From: Bradyrhizobium sp.
GTDB lineage: Bacteria > Pseudomonadota > Alphaproteobacteria > Rhizobiales > Xanthobacteraceae
Assembly: GCF_027307225.1 (NCBI RefSeq)
Contig: NZ_DAHUXJ010000116.1
Location: 1-64,000, forward strand
Direction: 5' to 3'
Length of the DNA: 64,000 bases
Made by a program: the position numbers and the translations under genes. Numbering within the stretch: the first letter of the stretch is position 1; the number at the start of each line of letters is the position of its first letter. This document shows, in pieces, positions 51,313 to 60,057 of the stretch. The notes below the pieces were generated by a model that searched no databases, was not told the origin of the DNA, and saw only the letters and a program-made list of their open reading frames with translations.

Positions 51313-52752
51313 TCAGTGTACGCCGTAGCTTGCAAATTCCTTGACAATATTCGGGTCCATCGCCTTCGCGTTGTTGATGTCCACCTCGCCATCCGAAGCA
51401 GCGCCACTACGCTGCCGCGCCAGGCCGCGCCCATACAGCGACGAGGTCAGCCGCGGATTGAGCCGTAGAGCGGCGTCGAAATCGGCGATCGCGTTCTTGT
51501 TCGATCCGCTTTTCAGGTTGACTAGCCCGCGGCTGTCGAGGGCGTCGACGAAGTTCGGGCGCAGCCGGAGCGCCTCGTTGCAGTCCCGCAGCGCCGGCTG
51601 CAAATCGCCGGTCACGGCGCGCACCCAGCATCGGTTGTTATAGGCTTCGACATCCTTGCCATTGAGGCGGATGGTGTCGCTGAAGTCCCGGACCGCAAGG
51701 TCATAGGCGCCCTTGCTGGCATAGACCTGGCCGCGCCTGTAAAGGCTGCTGGCGTCGTCAGGATTTTCCGCAAGCTTCTGGTTCAGGCCCTTGATGATCA
51801 GATCATCGGCGAGCGAGGGCTGTGGAGGTGTCGCCTCGCTGCTCGGCGTCTTCGCCACGGGGGGCTCGGGCGGCGGTGGGATCGCCGCTTCCATCTTCGG
51901 CGGCGGAGGCACCTCCGCCTTTGGCGGCGCCGGCGGTTCAACGCGTGGCGCAGGCGAGGCGTCGGCGGTCGGCTGTTGCGGAGCCGAAGCAGTGGGCCGC
52001 GCGCCCGGAATGAAGGAGAAGTCTTCCGCCAGCGAGGACGAAATCCACGGGACCTGTTCGCGCTGCGAAGCGCGGGTGACGCCGATGCGGGTGCGGTTGA
52101 GCGTCTCCTCCGCCATCAGGTCCGGAACCCGGATCTCCTTCAGCAACTCCTGGACGAACAGACTGTGGTCGCCGCCATTGTCGGACATCACCGAGCTGAG
52201 CGCCGCCGAATACATCACCAGCGAGCCGTTGGGCGCGATCACCGGAGCAAGGCCGGCCGAAGCGCTGCGGAACCGCCGTTCATAGGGGTTGCGCCGCGAT
52301 GCATCGATCAGGGCGATCTTGACGCCGGCGCCGCGATTATTGATTTCGCCGAGCATCGTCTCCAGGCTGAAGCCATCCCGCCGGACATCCGCTTCGGTCC
52401 ATATCTGCGCATCCACCGGCATCATGAAGCTCCGGCGATTGGACTGGATGCCGAAACCGCTGAAGAAGATCAGCGCCACGCTGCCGGGCTTGATATGGCC
52501 GTACAGGCGATCGAGCGCTTTGCGCATTCCGTCGTTGGTCAGATTTTCGCCGACCTCGACCGTGAAGCCGTCACGCTTGAGTTCGTCGGCGAGGCTCCGC
52601 GCGTCGTTGACCGGCTCTTTCAACGGCGCATCTGCGTCGGGATATTTGGCATTGCCGATGACGAGAGCAATCCGGTCCGGGCCAGCCGCCCAAGCGAAAT
52701 TCGGGGCAAGCAAAAGAACCAAAAGAGCCAGCAACGAAAGGCGGATACTCAT
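51313..52752 (-). CDS. Caspase-fold protein lacking the catalytic dyad (Phe/Ser) with TPR domain
   Basis: 479 aa. A signal peptide (IRLSLLALLVLLLAPNFAWAA) suggests a periplasmic location. The C14-like domain (about 25-235) has IALVIGNAKYP, PVNDARSLADELKRDGFTV, LIFFSGFGIQ and IALIDASRRNPYERRF; the catalytic His and Cys positions are Phe100 and Ser152. A Pro-rich linker (about 245-310) leads to three or four TPR repeats (about 325-475). ATG 52752 was chosen because the longer ORF begins with TTG and delays the signal peptide. It is a clear paralogue of 36092-36988, with TPRs added. It probably serves as a scaffold or binding protein. Confidence 0.88.
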   Translation of the reverse strand: MSIRLSLLALLVLLLAPNFAWAAGPDRIALVIGNAKYPDADAPLKEPVNDARSLADELKRDGFTVEVGENLTNDGMRKALDRLYGHIKPGSVALIFFSGFGIQSNRRSFMMPVDAQIWTEADVRRDGFSLETMLGEINNRGAGVKIALIDASRRNPYERRFRSASAGLAPVIAPNGSLVMYSAALSSVMSDNGGDHSLFVQELLKEIRVPDLMAEETLNRTRIGVTRASQREQVPWISSSLAEDFSFIPGARPTASAPQQPTADASPAPRVEPPAPPKAEVPPPPKMEAAIPPPPEPPVAKTPSSEATPPQPSLADDLIIKGLNQKLAENPDDASSLYRRGQVYASKGAYDLAVRDFSDTIRLNGKDVEAYNNRCWVRAVTGDLQPALRDCNEALRLRPNFVDALDSRGLVNLKSGSNKNAIADFDAALRLNPRLTSSLYGRGLARQRSGAASDGEVDINNAKAMDPNIVKEFASYGVH

Positions 52753-53036
52753 TCTGCTTCTGTCCAGGCAATTTGTGCGTCGGTTCAACGCGTAAGCGGC
52801 GATACCCCAGGCCCGCGCCGGGCTAACTTCATCTCACCCGCGCCCCCAAGCGGTGTCAACTGTCCGGGAAGCCGCCAAAGCGTCGCGCAGTCTAAAATTT
52901 CAGGGGCTGTGGCGCCTGGGTCCGCCGTCCCCGGTCGCGCTCTGGGAAAAGACCTTTAGGGCGCGTCATTGTCGCGATACATGGTGGATGACCGGCTGGC
53001 AGATGACCGGCCATTTTCACTTACCGGCATAAGTGG
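52753..53036. other. Intergenic region upstream of the caspase/TPR gene
   Basis: No gene was identified. With the repeats that follow (53037-53203) and the stretch 53204-53491 it forms a 739-bp gap. The last part contains one hairpin, CGGCCTG-5-CAGGCCG (53278-53296) followed by TTT, which may be a weak terminator on the plus strand. The 263-aa ORF beginning at 53222 overlaps this stretch, but its N-terminal 90 codons are not protein-like. Confidence 0.45.
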
Positions 53037-53203
53037 CTAGTGGAGTGGATTTGACATTCGCTACCATCCGACCGCGAATTCGCAAGCGAATGTCAAATCA
53101 TAAACTCCACTAGAAACATATATTTGCTAGTGCCCATAACTTTCCGAAGTTCGTGAAAGGAGCGCGCTGAGGTGTAACACGAACTTCGGAAAGTGGGCAC
53201 TAG
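53037..53203. repeat. CTAG-bounded repeat pair: module A plus module C
   Basis: Module A (53037-53113) is nearly identical to that at 8164 (CTAGTGGAGTGGATTTGACA start). After a 13-base spacer similar to that at 8243, module C (53127-53203) runs from CTAGTGCCC to GGGCACTAG with arms CTTTCCGAAGTTCGTG and CACGAACTTCGGAAAG. So the partner after module A is C here but B at 8256. Confidence 0.88.
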
Positions 53204-53491
53204 CTACCGCGCGGCAGCGAAATGACGCGACGGGCAAAGAGCGGAAGTGCCATTGGCTTTGCGACCGATCATTTCGACGGCCTGCGGGGCAGGCCGTTTC
53301 GGCGGCAACCGCAGATCATGGAAAATGGCAGTACTGGCGGCAGTGGCGCATGTGCCATCGTCGTATGGCGGTTGTCCTTCTCGTGCAACGCACAATCTAC
53401 TGCGACGCGCCAAGCTGGCGGCCGCTTGCCGCACCATGCAAACTGTGATTGGTTTTCCAATTGCCACAAGAAATTGAAAGTGGAGGATAAT

Positions 53492-54013
53492 ATGAAGCAT
53501 TTTATGATCAAGCGACGACGCGCAATTTCCTGCGCTTTTGTTTTTCTTGCGGCGCAATTCGCTTGGGCTGCCCCTTCTCAAGCACAAATCGTCGCACTCG
53601 GCGCGAGCGTGGTTCAGGGCTATGGCGTCAACTCCGGCGAGGCGTTTCCGGAGCAATTGCAGGGGATGCTCCGCGCCAAGGGCAAGCAGTATTCAGTCAG
53701 CAATCAGGGCGTCTCCGGAGACACCACCGCTGGCGTTCTGAGCCGGCTCGACAGCGCCGTGCCCCAGAGCACGCGCATCGTCATCTTGATGATCGGCGGA
53801 AACGACATTCGCCGTGGCGCTAGCGTCGCCGACGCAAAGGCAGGCGTGGCACAAATCATGTCGCGATTGCGAGCACGCGGTATCCGTGTGATCAATGCGA
53901 TGCCGCTTTATATGGCCGCGCGAAGCAAGGGGATGGTGGTAGCGGACGGGATTCACCTGAACGCCGCGGGACAGAAATATGTGGCCAGCGCGCTGCTGCC
54001 ATCGATCAACTGA
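53492..54013 (+). CDS. Exported SGNH/GDSL-type hydrolase (TesA-like)
   Basis: 173 aa. The signal peptide (RRRAISCAFVFLAAQFAWAA, cleavage near residue 27) is followed almost at once by block I, ALGASVVQGYG, with nucleophile Ser39; the usual GDS is GAS here. Gly and Asn of the oxyanion hole (VSGDTT, GGND with Asn104) and the Asp152/His155 pair (DGIHLN) are intact. It is slightly shorter than typical TesA (about 190 aa): a segment before DGIH is missing. It likely acts as an esterase or thioesterase in the periplasm. GGAGG before ATG 53492 and the signal peptide fix the start. Confidence 0.88.
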   Translation: MKHFMIKRRRAISCAFVFLAAQFAWAAPSQAQIVALGASVVQGYGVNSGEAFPEQLQGMLRAKGKQYSVSNQGVSGDTTAGVLSRLDSAVPQSTRIVILMIGGNDIRRGASVADAKAGVAQIMSRLRARGIRVINAMPLYMAARSKGMVVADGIHLNAAGQKYVASALLPSIN

Positions 54014-54145
54014 ACGCCGCGTCTGCCATCGAGGCTGATTTTTGCAAAAATGACGTCGCGAGGGAGACAACCCCCTCCGGGACCTTGGTAGATTTCATGA
54101 CGTCACTCCCAGAACGTTCCTCGCGCAACGCCTGGACGCATTGAT

Positions 54146-55567
54146 ATGCAGGACATGAGCAATAGTGCTCAACCCGACAAACGCGCAACGCCACGCGCCA
54201 AATTTTCTTCCGTCGTTTTTGCGATGCCGCGGCGCATCCATTCCCATGTGTCGAGCCGGACGACGTCGGAGCTTTATGGGGTTGCAAAGACGACGATCGT
54301 CATCATGGCGGGTGTCCTCCCGACCGTGATCGGCTTTGTAATCATCCTGCAGTCGTTGCTGCACACGCCAATCGTGCTGACTCCGATCAGCGTGCCCGAG
54401 GCGTACGAGAAAAATGGATATTCAAGCGAAGCTGCGACCCAACGCCTCCTCGACGAGATCGCCAACATCAACAGCATATCGGTGGGAGGCAAGCCGAAGA
54501 CGTACGTCGGCGACACCAGCTTTCTCGGCGATGTCGCCGCCACCCAGGTTCAATCTGGACTGATTGATGCACGATCGGTCCAAACGCTGATAAGGCGATT
54601 CTTCGGCAAGGATATCATTCAGCTCTCGGGCGAAATCACCCTGCGAAAGCAGAATGACAAGGAAGTGGCCCGGCTACGCCTGAGGCGCTCGCCGGGCCGA
54701 GAGACGCTTATTGATGTGGAGTCGTCGGGAGGTCCCGAAGCGCTCTTCGCCAAAGGCGGCATGAACCTGCTCGAACGCCTCGACCCGGAAATTGCCGCGG
54801 GCGTCTATTGGCGGGAGTATGGCGATGCCGAGACGGCAAAGCGCCTGCTCTCGGTCGCGCTGGTGAGCCCGGACCCGAACTCGCAAAAATTTGCCTGGAA
54901 CCTGAAGTCCTACATGCTCGCCGTCGATGGCCGCATCGATGACGCGCTTGCCGCTTCAGAGCGGGTTAGATCTTTTGGCGGCGTCCTGTTCCCCGCTGAT
55001 AACTCCAAGGCATTTGCGCTGACGCTCGCCAAGAGGTTCGACGACGCGCTTGCCGTTCAATTGGGGAACGTCCAGCGTTACCCCAACGAACACAGCACGC
55101 ATTTTGTCCTCGGCTGGATCTATCAGGCTAGCGGTAACAACGCCGACGCCATCGTATGCTATCGGAAGAGCATCGAGCTGTTTCCGAAAAACGCCGGAGC
55201 ATACCGGCGGCTCGCCAAGGTGCTTCGCGCGACAGGTGACACGGAGGGCGCAACTGAGGCGCTGGTGACAGGCACGATGCAGACCCCGAACAATCCGGGT
55301 GTGCTGTCGGACTATGCCGAAGACCTGCGGCGGCGAAAGGAGATGCACTCTGCCAGCCAGGTTCTGCAAAAGGCGGCAACCATCAACCCCGACAATTGGA
55401 CGATCATCGTTTCGCTGGCCGAAGTCGAACAGGGGCTGGGTCACAGCGCCGAAGCAGCACGCGTGATAGCCGTCATTCGCGGTCGCTTGGCGAATGGGGA
55501 AAAGCCGCCCGCCAATCTTCAAGGGCGCGTCGATACCATCCTGAAGCCGTCGCCGGAAAATCAATAA
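54146..55567 (+). CDS. Membrane-anchored TPR protein of unknown function
   Basis: 473 aa. A basic cytoplasmic N-terminus (about 1-45) is followed by one transmembrane helix (VAKTTIVIMAGVLPTVIGFVIILQSLL, about 45-72). The rest is extracytoplasmic: a domain at about 80-215 with ITLRKQNDKEVARLRLRRSP, then TPR-like repeats (about 220-465; for example HFVLGWIYQASGNNADAIVCYRKSIELFPKNAGAYRRLAKVL). It probably mediates protein contacts in the cell envelope. No partner is encoded nearby. Confidence 0.75.
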   Translation: MQDMSNSAQPDKRATPRAKFSSVVFAMPRRIHSHVSSRTTSELYGVAKTTIVIMAGVLPTVIGFVIILQSLLHTPIVLTPISVPEAYEKNGYSSEAATQRLLDEIANINSISVGGKPKTYVGDTSFLGDVAATQVQSGLIDARSVQTLIRRFFGKDIIQLSGEITLRKQNDKEVARLRLRRSPGRETLIDVESSGGPEALFAKGGMNLLERLDPEIAAGVYWREYGDAETAKRLLSVALVSPDPNSQKFAWNLKSYMLAVDGRIDDALAASERVRSFGGVLFPADNSKAFALTLAKRFDDALAVQLGNVQRYPNEHSTHFVLGWIYQASGNNADAIVCYRKSIELFPKNAGAYRRLAKVLRATGDTEGATEALVTGTMQTPNNPGVLSDYAEDLRRRKEMHSASQVLQKAATINPDNWTIIVSLAEVEQGLGHSAEAARVIAVIRGRLANGEKPPANLQGRVDTILKPSPENQ

Positions 55568-55722
55568 AACGACCCGGTCGCCGCGGAAGTCTCGATTTCT
55601 CGCGCCTAAGCGACGCCTGCGAGGTCCGCTTCGCCGGGGAAGCGGGCCCGACGGGTAGAAGGCTCATGGAGCTTCTAGTGTTGCCGAACAAACGCCAGAT
55701 CGTTCGACTAAATTGAGTCCAA

Positions 55723-56373
55723 ATGACATCAAGACGCGTCACGCTGACCTTTGACAACGGCCCGGTGCCTGGTGTCACCGAGCGCGTGCTGGATATTCTG
55801 GGGCAGGCGCGGATTCGTTCGACCTTCTTCGTGATCGGACGCAATCTCGACAAGCCGGGCACAGTTGAACTGATGAAGAGCGCGCATGCGGCGGGTCACT
55901 GGATCGGCAACCACACATTTTCGCACACGGTTGCTCTGGGGGATCGGCCGGATTGCGATTATGCGGTGAGCGAGATCGAGGGCGCACAAGCGCGCATCGG
56001 GCCCTTCGCGCAAGCCGAAAAGCTGTTTCGACCCTATGGCAACTCCGGACATCTCGGACCTCATCTTCTGAGCCGGGCGGCCCTCGATCACCTCGTCGTG
56101 CAAAATTACCGGACGATCATCTGGAATAACGTGCCCGGTGACTGGCGGGATCCGGACGGCTGGGTCGAGCGCTGCGTCGCGGTGGCCTTGGACGAGCCCT
56201 GGAGCGTCGTGGTTCTGCACGATATCGAAGGCGGATGTCTGGCGTGCCTGCCGGAATTGCTGCTTAGGCTGGAAGATCTCGGCGTGACATTTGAACAGGA
56301 ATTTCCGGACGCCGTCACGCTCACGCGGGGAGGCCGGATCGTCAACCTTCCGCAAGGCTACGTCGCCGACTGA
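55723..56373 (+). CDS. NodB-type polysaccharide deacetylase
   Basis: 216 aa, a single CE4/NodB domain without signal peptide. Motif 1 reads TFDNGP (residues 9-14) instead of TFDDGP, so the metal-binding second Asp is Asn; motif 2 is HTFSH; motif 3 is RPYGNSG; motif 5 is VVLHDIEGG. It would remove acetyl or formyl groups from a sugar polymer or related substrate. The Asn substitution may alter metal use or activity. It is about 155 bp downstream of the TPR gene and convergent with the EI24-like gene. Confidence 0.88.
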   Translation: MTSRRVTLTFDNGPVPGVTERVLDILGQARIRSTFFVIGRNLDKPGTVELMKSAHAAGHWIGNHTFSHTVALGDRPDCDYAVSEIEGAQARIGPFAQAEKLFRPYGNSGHLGPHLLSRAALDHLVVQNYRTIIWNNVPGDWRDPDGWVERCVAVALDEPWSVVVLHDIEGGCLACLPELLLRLEDLGVTFEQEFPDAVTLTRGGRIVNLPQGYVAD

Positions 56374-56386
56374 GGAGGCAGCGCGA

Positions 56387-57139
56387 TCACGCCAGCGGTA
56401 ATCTCGTCTTGCTCGCTGGCTCGATCAGCTCAGCACCGGGCCCGCTCAGCCGCTTGTGCATATGAACCATGAAAGCCATGGCGAAGACCGGCGTCGCCAG
56501 GTTGACGACGGGAATCGAGACAAAAGCCGCGATGAACAGACCGGCGGTGAACACGGTTGTCGCGTTCTCCTTGCGCATCAGCTTGGCTTCATGCGGCGAA
56601 CGGAACCGCATGGCGGCGAGTTCGAAATATTCCCGGCCCAGAAGCCATGCGGTGGCGATGAAGAAGATGATGAAGCCGGCGCCGGCAAACAGCAGGAACG
56701 GCAGCGCGACCAGATAAACGAGGATCGTCAGAGCAGCGGTCTTGATGCCTTCGCGAACCGCAATGCCAAGCGGCAGCGCGGTGCCGGGCCGTTCCGCCGG
56801 ATAATGCTCGCGCTCGACATGGTCGGCGACCTCGTCGACGAAGAAGCTGGCGACCAGCGAGGTGATTGCCGGCATCAGGAACACCGCGCCGAAGACGATG
56901 CCGAGGCCGGCGGCGACCGAAACGATCCAGGCAAGAATATCGAGCGGTGTCTGAAAGGACGGACCGAGCGCCGCCTCTGCCCACCCCTCGCCCGAGGTCG
57001 CCAGCCAGCTCAACAGCCGCTGCAATCCGATCGCCAGCACCACGATCAATACCAGAGCCAGACCGATCGATCGCCACAGGATCGAGCGCATCGGCGGTGA
57101 CAGCATTTGCGACAGCGCCTTGATGGCAGCGTCAATCAT
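56387..57139 (-). CDS. EI24/CysZ-like integral membrane protein
   Basis: 250 aa with four to six hydrophobic segments (IGLALVLIVVLAIGLQRLLSWL, ILAWIVSVAAGLGIVFGAVFL, TILVYLVALPFLLFAGAGFIIFFIATAWLLG, AGLFIAAFVSIPVVNLATPVFAMAFMVH). GREYFELAAMRFRS is the diagnostic phrase of the EI24/CysZ family. CysZ takes up sulfate in enterobacteria; that role is not proven for this branch. The start ATG touches a half copy of the CTAG repeat module C. Confidence 0.88.
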   Translation of the reverse strand: MIDAAIKALSQMLSPPMRSILWRSIGLALVLIVVLAIGLQRLLSWLATSGEGWAEAALGPSFQTPLDILAWIVSVAAGLGIVFGAVFLMPAITSLVASFFVDEVADHVEREHYPAERPGTALPLGIAVREGIKTAALTILVYLVALPFLLFAGAGFIIFFIATAWLLGREYFELAAMRFRSPHEAKLMRKENATTVFTAGLFIAAFVSIPVVNLATPVFAMAFMVHMHKRLSGPGAELIEPASKTRLPLA

Positions 57140-57316
57140 CTAATGCCCACTTTCCGAAGTTCGTGCCGCGCAAGTAGGCGCCCCGCGAAGCCCACGCGAG
57201 AGTTAGCCATGACATCAGCGTTCGGCAAGGCCCTCTCGGGAGCTGCGCGTGTCTCGGTGCGGATGTGGTGGAAGGGAGGCGTTTTGCGTGCGAGGAATTG
57301 ACGCGCCTACTTACGC
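57140..57316. repeat. Half of CTAG module C and a 145-bp segment with inverted ends
   Basis: 57140-57165 is the left arm of module C (CTAATGCCCACTTTCCGAAGTTCGTG) without its right arm. Next, CGCAAGTAGGCGC (57170) and its near-inverse GCGCCTACTTACGC (57303-57316) bound a roughly 145-bp non-coding segment. The right end overlaps the stop codon of the YiiX-like gene. It looks like a broken or MITE-like element. Confidence 0.6.
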
Positions 57317-58156
57317 AACTGGAAGCGGCGCTTCTTCGTCAGCCTCTTCAGGAACGAGCGGCGGCGCTTCTGGAAACACACCGAACTGGCCCGCTACCTC
57401 CGGGAGCGGCTTCTGTTTGTCGGCCCAGTGCAGCGCGGTGTAGTCGAACCCGGTAATGATCGTCGGCTTGACGATCTCGAAATAGGGCGAGATGTCGAAA
57501 TCGCGCGGCATATAGAGCGAGGAGTCGCGGATATGCAGGATTTCGCGGCGCGCCTGCCGCGAACCGGCCAGCGTCACCCTGGGCAGGATCGGGTAGCGCA
57601 CGGCGTCGAAGGCCTGCGCGATCAGGGCCGAGCAGATGATCTTGGTGGGATCGCCGGAGCCGAACGCGATCATCCGCCGCCGCCAGCGCTGCGGGATCGG
57701 CAACGGAATCAGAAAGCGCATCAGGTCCAGGATATTCTTGGTGTCGTAGCCGAAGCCGATCCGGTTGATGGCGTAGCGGCACACCGTGTAGCGGTCTTCA
57801 TAGGACAGCCCTACCGGGCGGCACAGCCGCGTATGGTAGGTGAAATATTTCGACAGCGGCGCCGAGGTGACGCCCTCGCCGACATTGGCCTCGATCAGCA
57901 CATGCGGCTCGCCGTCCGCTTCCACGGCGCCATCGACCGGTCCGACGTAAAGCGCGCCGTGCGACCAGGTCGACTGGGTCAGGTATTTGATGATGCCCGA
58001 AATGCGGTTGTTGCCTTCAACCAGCAGCACGTCGCCGGGCTGGACAATTTCGCGCAGATGGCCGGGGTCGCTCGGCGTGAACGGCTCGTAGCCGGGCACT
58101 TCCTTCTGAAGATAGGAAGCGATCCACTTGCCGACGGTATCGAGCATTACGCCCAT
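57311..58156 (-). CDS. YiiX/YebB-like permuted papain-fold hydrolase
   Basis: 281 aa. The conserved pair of the permuted NlpC/P60-like (papain-fold) family is visible: His66 in STWSHGALYVG and Cys175 in KIICSALIAQAF. PGDVLLVEGNNRISGIIKYLTQ is the usual opening of the YiiX group, whose members are thought to cut amide or lipid linkages. The C-terminus (about 245-281) is acidic and Pro-rich. A GGGGGG stretch four bases before ATG 58156 favours this start over ORF start 58231. It is divergent from the amine oxidase gene. Confidence 0.85.
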   Translation of the reverse strand: MGVMLDTVGKWIASYLQKEVPGYEPFTPSDPGHLREIVQPGDVLLVEGNNRISGIIKYLTQSTWSHGALYVGPVDGAVEADGEPHVLIEANVGEGVTSAPLSKYFTYHTRLCRPVGLSYEDRYTVCRYAINRIGFGYDTKNILDLMRFLIPLPIPQRWRRRMIAFGSGDPTKIICSALIAQAFDAVRYPILPRVTLAGSRQARREILHIRDSSLYMPRDFDISPYFEIVKPTIITGFDYTALHWADKQKPLPEVAGQFGVFPEAPPLVPEEADEEAPLPVA

Positions 58157-58364
58157 TGTTCCCCCCAAGCAGTTTTTCGGCTGCTTTTTGCAACCATTAT
58201 CATGGTCGAAAGCAGTTGCAATTTGGTTCATGCCAATGGCCGGTCAATCATGATTGATTTACCATGATGCTTGCCGCTCAAGCTTGGATGTGGATAGTCT
58301 GAAAAAGTGCCCGCCGCGAATTATAAGTTGTTCACTTTGTTCTCAAGAATCCCGGAAACCTGAC

Positions 58365-59765
58365 ATGGCGCTCACGCGGCGCGATCTTCTGGTGGGCTCG
58401 GCCGCCATCGCGGCCTTGCCGGGCCGTCGCGGCGCGTGGGCCGCGCCATTGCCGCGCGAAGCTGACATTGTCGTGATCGGCGCCGGCGCGGCCGGCATTG
58501 CGGCGGCGCGTCGCGTCCAGGCCGCCAATCGCAAAGTGATCGTCGTCGAGGCCGATACGCGTCTCGGCGGCCGCTGCTGGACCGATAGCGGAACCTTCGA
58601 TGTCCCGTTCGATCGCGGCGCCCGCTGGCTGCACAATCCCGGGACCAATCCGATGATCAGGCTGGCGCGCAGCGCCGGGCTCGATATCTCGACCGCCCCG
58701 CCGGGTCAGAGAATCCGCGTCGGCCAGCGCAACGCCCGGGCCGGCGAAACCGAGCAGTTTCTCGCGGCGCTCGTTCGCGCCAACCGCGCCATCGATGATG
58801 CCGCGCGCCCCGGCAAGGCCGACGCCGCCTGCGAGTCCGTGCTGCCGAAAGACCTCGGCGATTGGGCGGGTACGGTTGAATTCATGCTCGGCGCGAATGC
58901 GGTCGGCAAGGACCTTCGCGACGTTTCGGTGATGGACAAGGCGCGCGCGCAGGATCGCATGGTGGCGATCGGATTTCGCCAGGGTCTCGGCGCGCTGATC
59001 GCCAAATTGGCGGAGCCGCTGCCGGTCGCGCTGTCGACATCAGCCCGTCAGATCATCTGGAATAACCGCGAGGTTTCCGTCGAAACGCCTGCGGGCCGGA
59101 TCGCGGCGCGGGCGGCGATCGTCACCGTGTCAAGCAATGTGCTGGCAGCCGGCAACATCAAGTTCACGCCGGAGCTGCCGAAGCGTCAGCTCGAGGCCGC
59201 ATCAAAACTCTCGCTCGGCAGCTATGATCGCGTTGCGATCATGCTGCCCGGCAATCCGCTCGGGCTCGCGCATGACGACGCGCTCATTGAGCAGAGCAAT
59301 TCCACCCGCACTGCGCTGTTGTCGGCCAATATCGCCGGCTCGTCGCTCTGTCTGATCGATGTCGCCGGTTCCTTCGGCCGTGATCTCTCGGGCCAGGGCG
59401 AGGCGGCGATGGTTGCCTTTGCGACGGAATGGCTGACAAAGCTGTTCGGCAACGATCTCGCAACTGCCGTGAAGAAGTCGAGCGTGACCCGCTGGAATTC
59501 CTCGCCGTTCATTCTCGGGGCAATGTCGGTCGCTCCGACCGGCGGACAGCCGTCGCGAAAAATTCTGACCGAACCTACTGGCAACCTGTTCCTGGCCGGC
59601 GAGGCGACCCACGAAACGTTGTGGGGCACGGTCGATGGCGCCTGGGAAAGCGGCGAGCGTGCGGCCGAAGCCGCACTACGCAAGATCGGCGCGCTCACCG
59701 ATCGCACGGCTGCGCCGGCGCGCGCGCCCAGTCGACGCCGCACGCGCGGGGCGTCGCACAACTAA
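58365..59765 (+). CDS. Flavin amine oxidase, Tat-exported
   Basis: 466 aa. A twin-arginine signal (TRRDLLVGSAAIAAL) precedes the FAD Rossmann motif VVIGAGAAGIAAARRV and the GG-type motif RLGGRCWT. The C-terminal FAD phrase is NLFLAGEATHETLWGTVDGAWESGERAA, typical of monoamine oxidase/polyamine oxidase-like flavoproteins. It would oxidise an amine in the periplasm. The start MALTRRD (58365) was chosen because the Tat motif normally lies near the N-terminus. The last about 20 residues are basic and probably disordered. Confidence 0.9.
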   Translation: MALTRRDLLVGSAAIAALPGRRGAWAAPLPREADIVVIGAGAAGIAAARRVQAANRKVIVVEADTRLGGRCWTDSGTFDVPFDRGARWLHNPGTNPMIRLARSAGLDISTAPPGQRIRVGQRNARAGETEQFLAALVRANRAIDDAARPGKADAACESVLPKDLGDWAGTVEFMLGANAVGKDLRDVSVMDKARAQDRMVAIGFRQGLGALIAKLAEPLPVALSTSARQIIWNNREVSVETPAGRIAARAAIVTVSSNVLAAGNIKFTPELPKRQLEAASKLSLGSYDRVAIMLPGNPLGLAHDDALIEQSNSTRTALLSANIAGSSLCLIDVAGSFGRDLSGQGEAAMVAFATEWLTKLFGNDLATAVKKSSVTRWNSSPFILGAMSVAPTGGQPSRKILTEPTGNLFLAGEATHETLWGTVDGAWESGERAAEAALRKIGALTDRTAAPARAPSRRRTRGASHN

Positions 59766-59779
59766 CGGACTTGAAATCT

Positions 59780-59791
59780 ATATCGCGATAT
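59780..59791. promoter_or_regulatory. Operator candidate of the RelE/XRE module (ATATCGCGATAT)
   Basis: A perfect 12-bp palindrome 14 bp before the toxin start, followed directly by a second half-site GCGATAT. It should overlap the promoter and be bound by the XRE antitoxin or the toxin-antitoxin complex. Confidence 0.65.
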
Positions 59792-59805
59792 GCGATATTT
59801 TCTAA

Positions 59806-60048
59806 ATGAGGCCAATCGCCTTTACGGCTGCTAGCGCGCGCCAGTGGGCGAAGCTATCGCCCGATATTCGTGACCGGATCGATAAACGGCTGACTGTATT
59901 TGCTGAGACCGGGCATGGTGACGTGAAGCGTCTTAGGGGACGACATGGCCTCCGGCTCCGGATCGGAGACTGGCGCGTGGTCTTCTACGAAGATCAGAAC
60001 ACGATCGTTGTCGCGGCAGTCGGGCATCGACGAGAAATTTACGATTGA
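59806..60048 (+). CDS. RelE/ParE-family toxin
   Basis: 80 aa. It has the short RelE fold pattern: FTAASARQWAKLSPDIRDRIDKRLTVFAETG, KRLRGRHGLRLRIGDWRVVFYEDQNTIVVAAVGHRREIY. The basic positions of ribosome-dependent RelE (Arg/Lys in the middle and the HRREIY end) are present. It is the first gene of a toxin-first operon, 9 bp ahead of an XRE antitoxin. Confidence 0.93.
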   Translation: MRPIAFTAASARQWAKLSPDIRDRIDKRLTVFAETGHGDVKRLRGRHGLRLRIGDWRVVFYEDQNTIVVAAVGHRREIYD

Positions 60049-60057
60049 AAGACGGCT

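Noticed and set aside
53204-53656. 150-aa minus-strand ORF
   Set aside because: Overlaps the SGNH hydrolase and the non-coding leader; no motif and no ribosome binding site seen.
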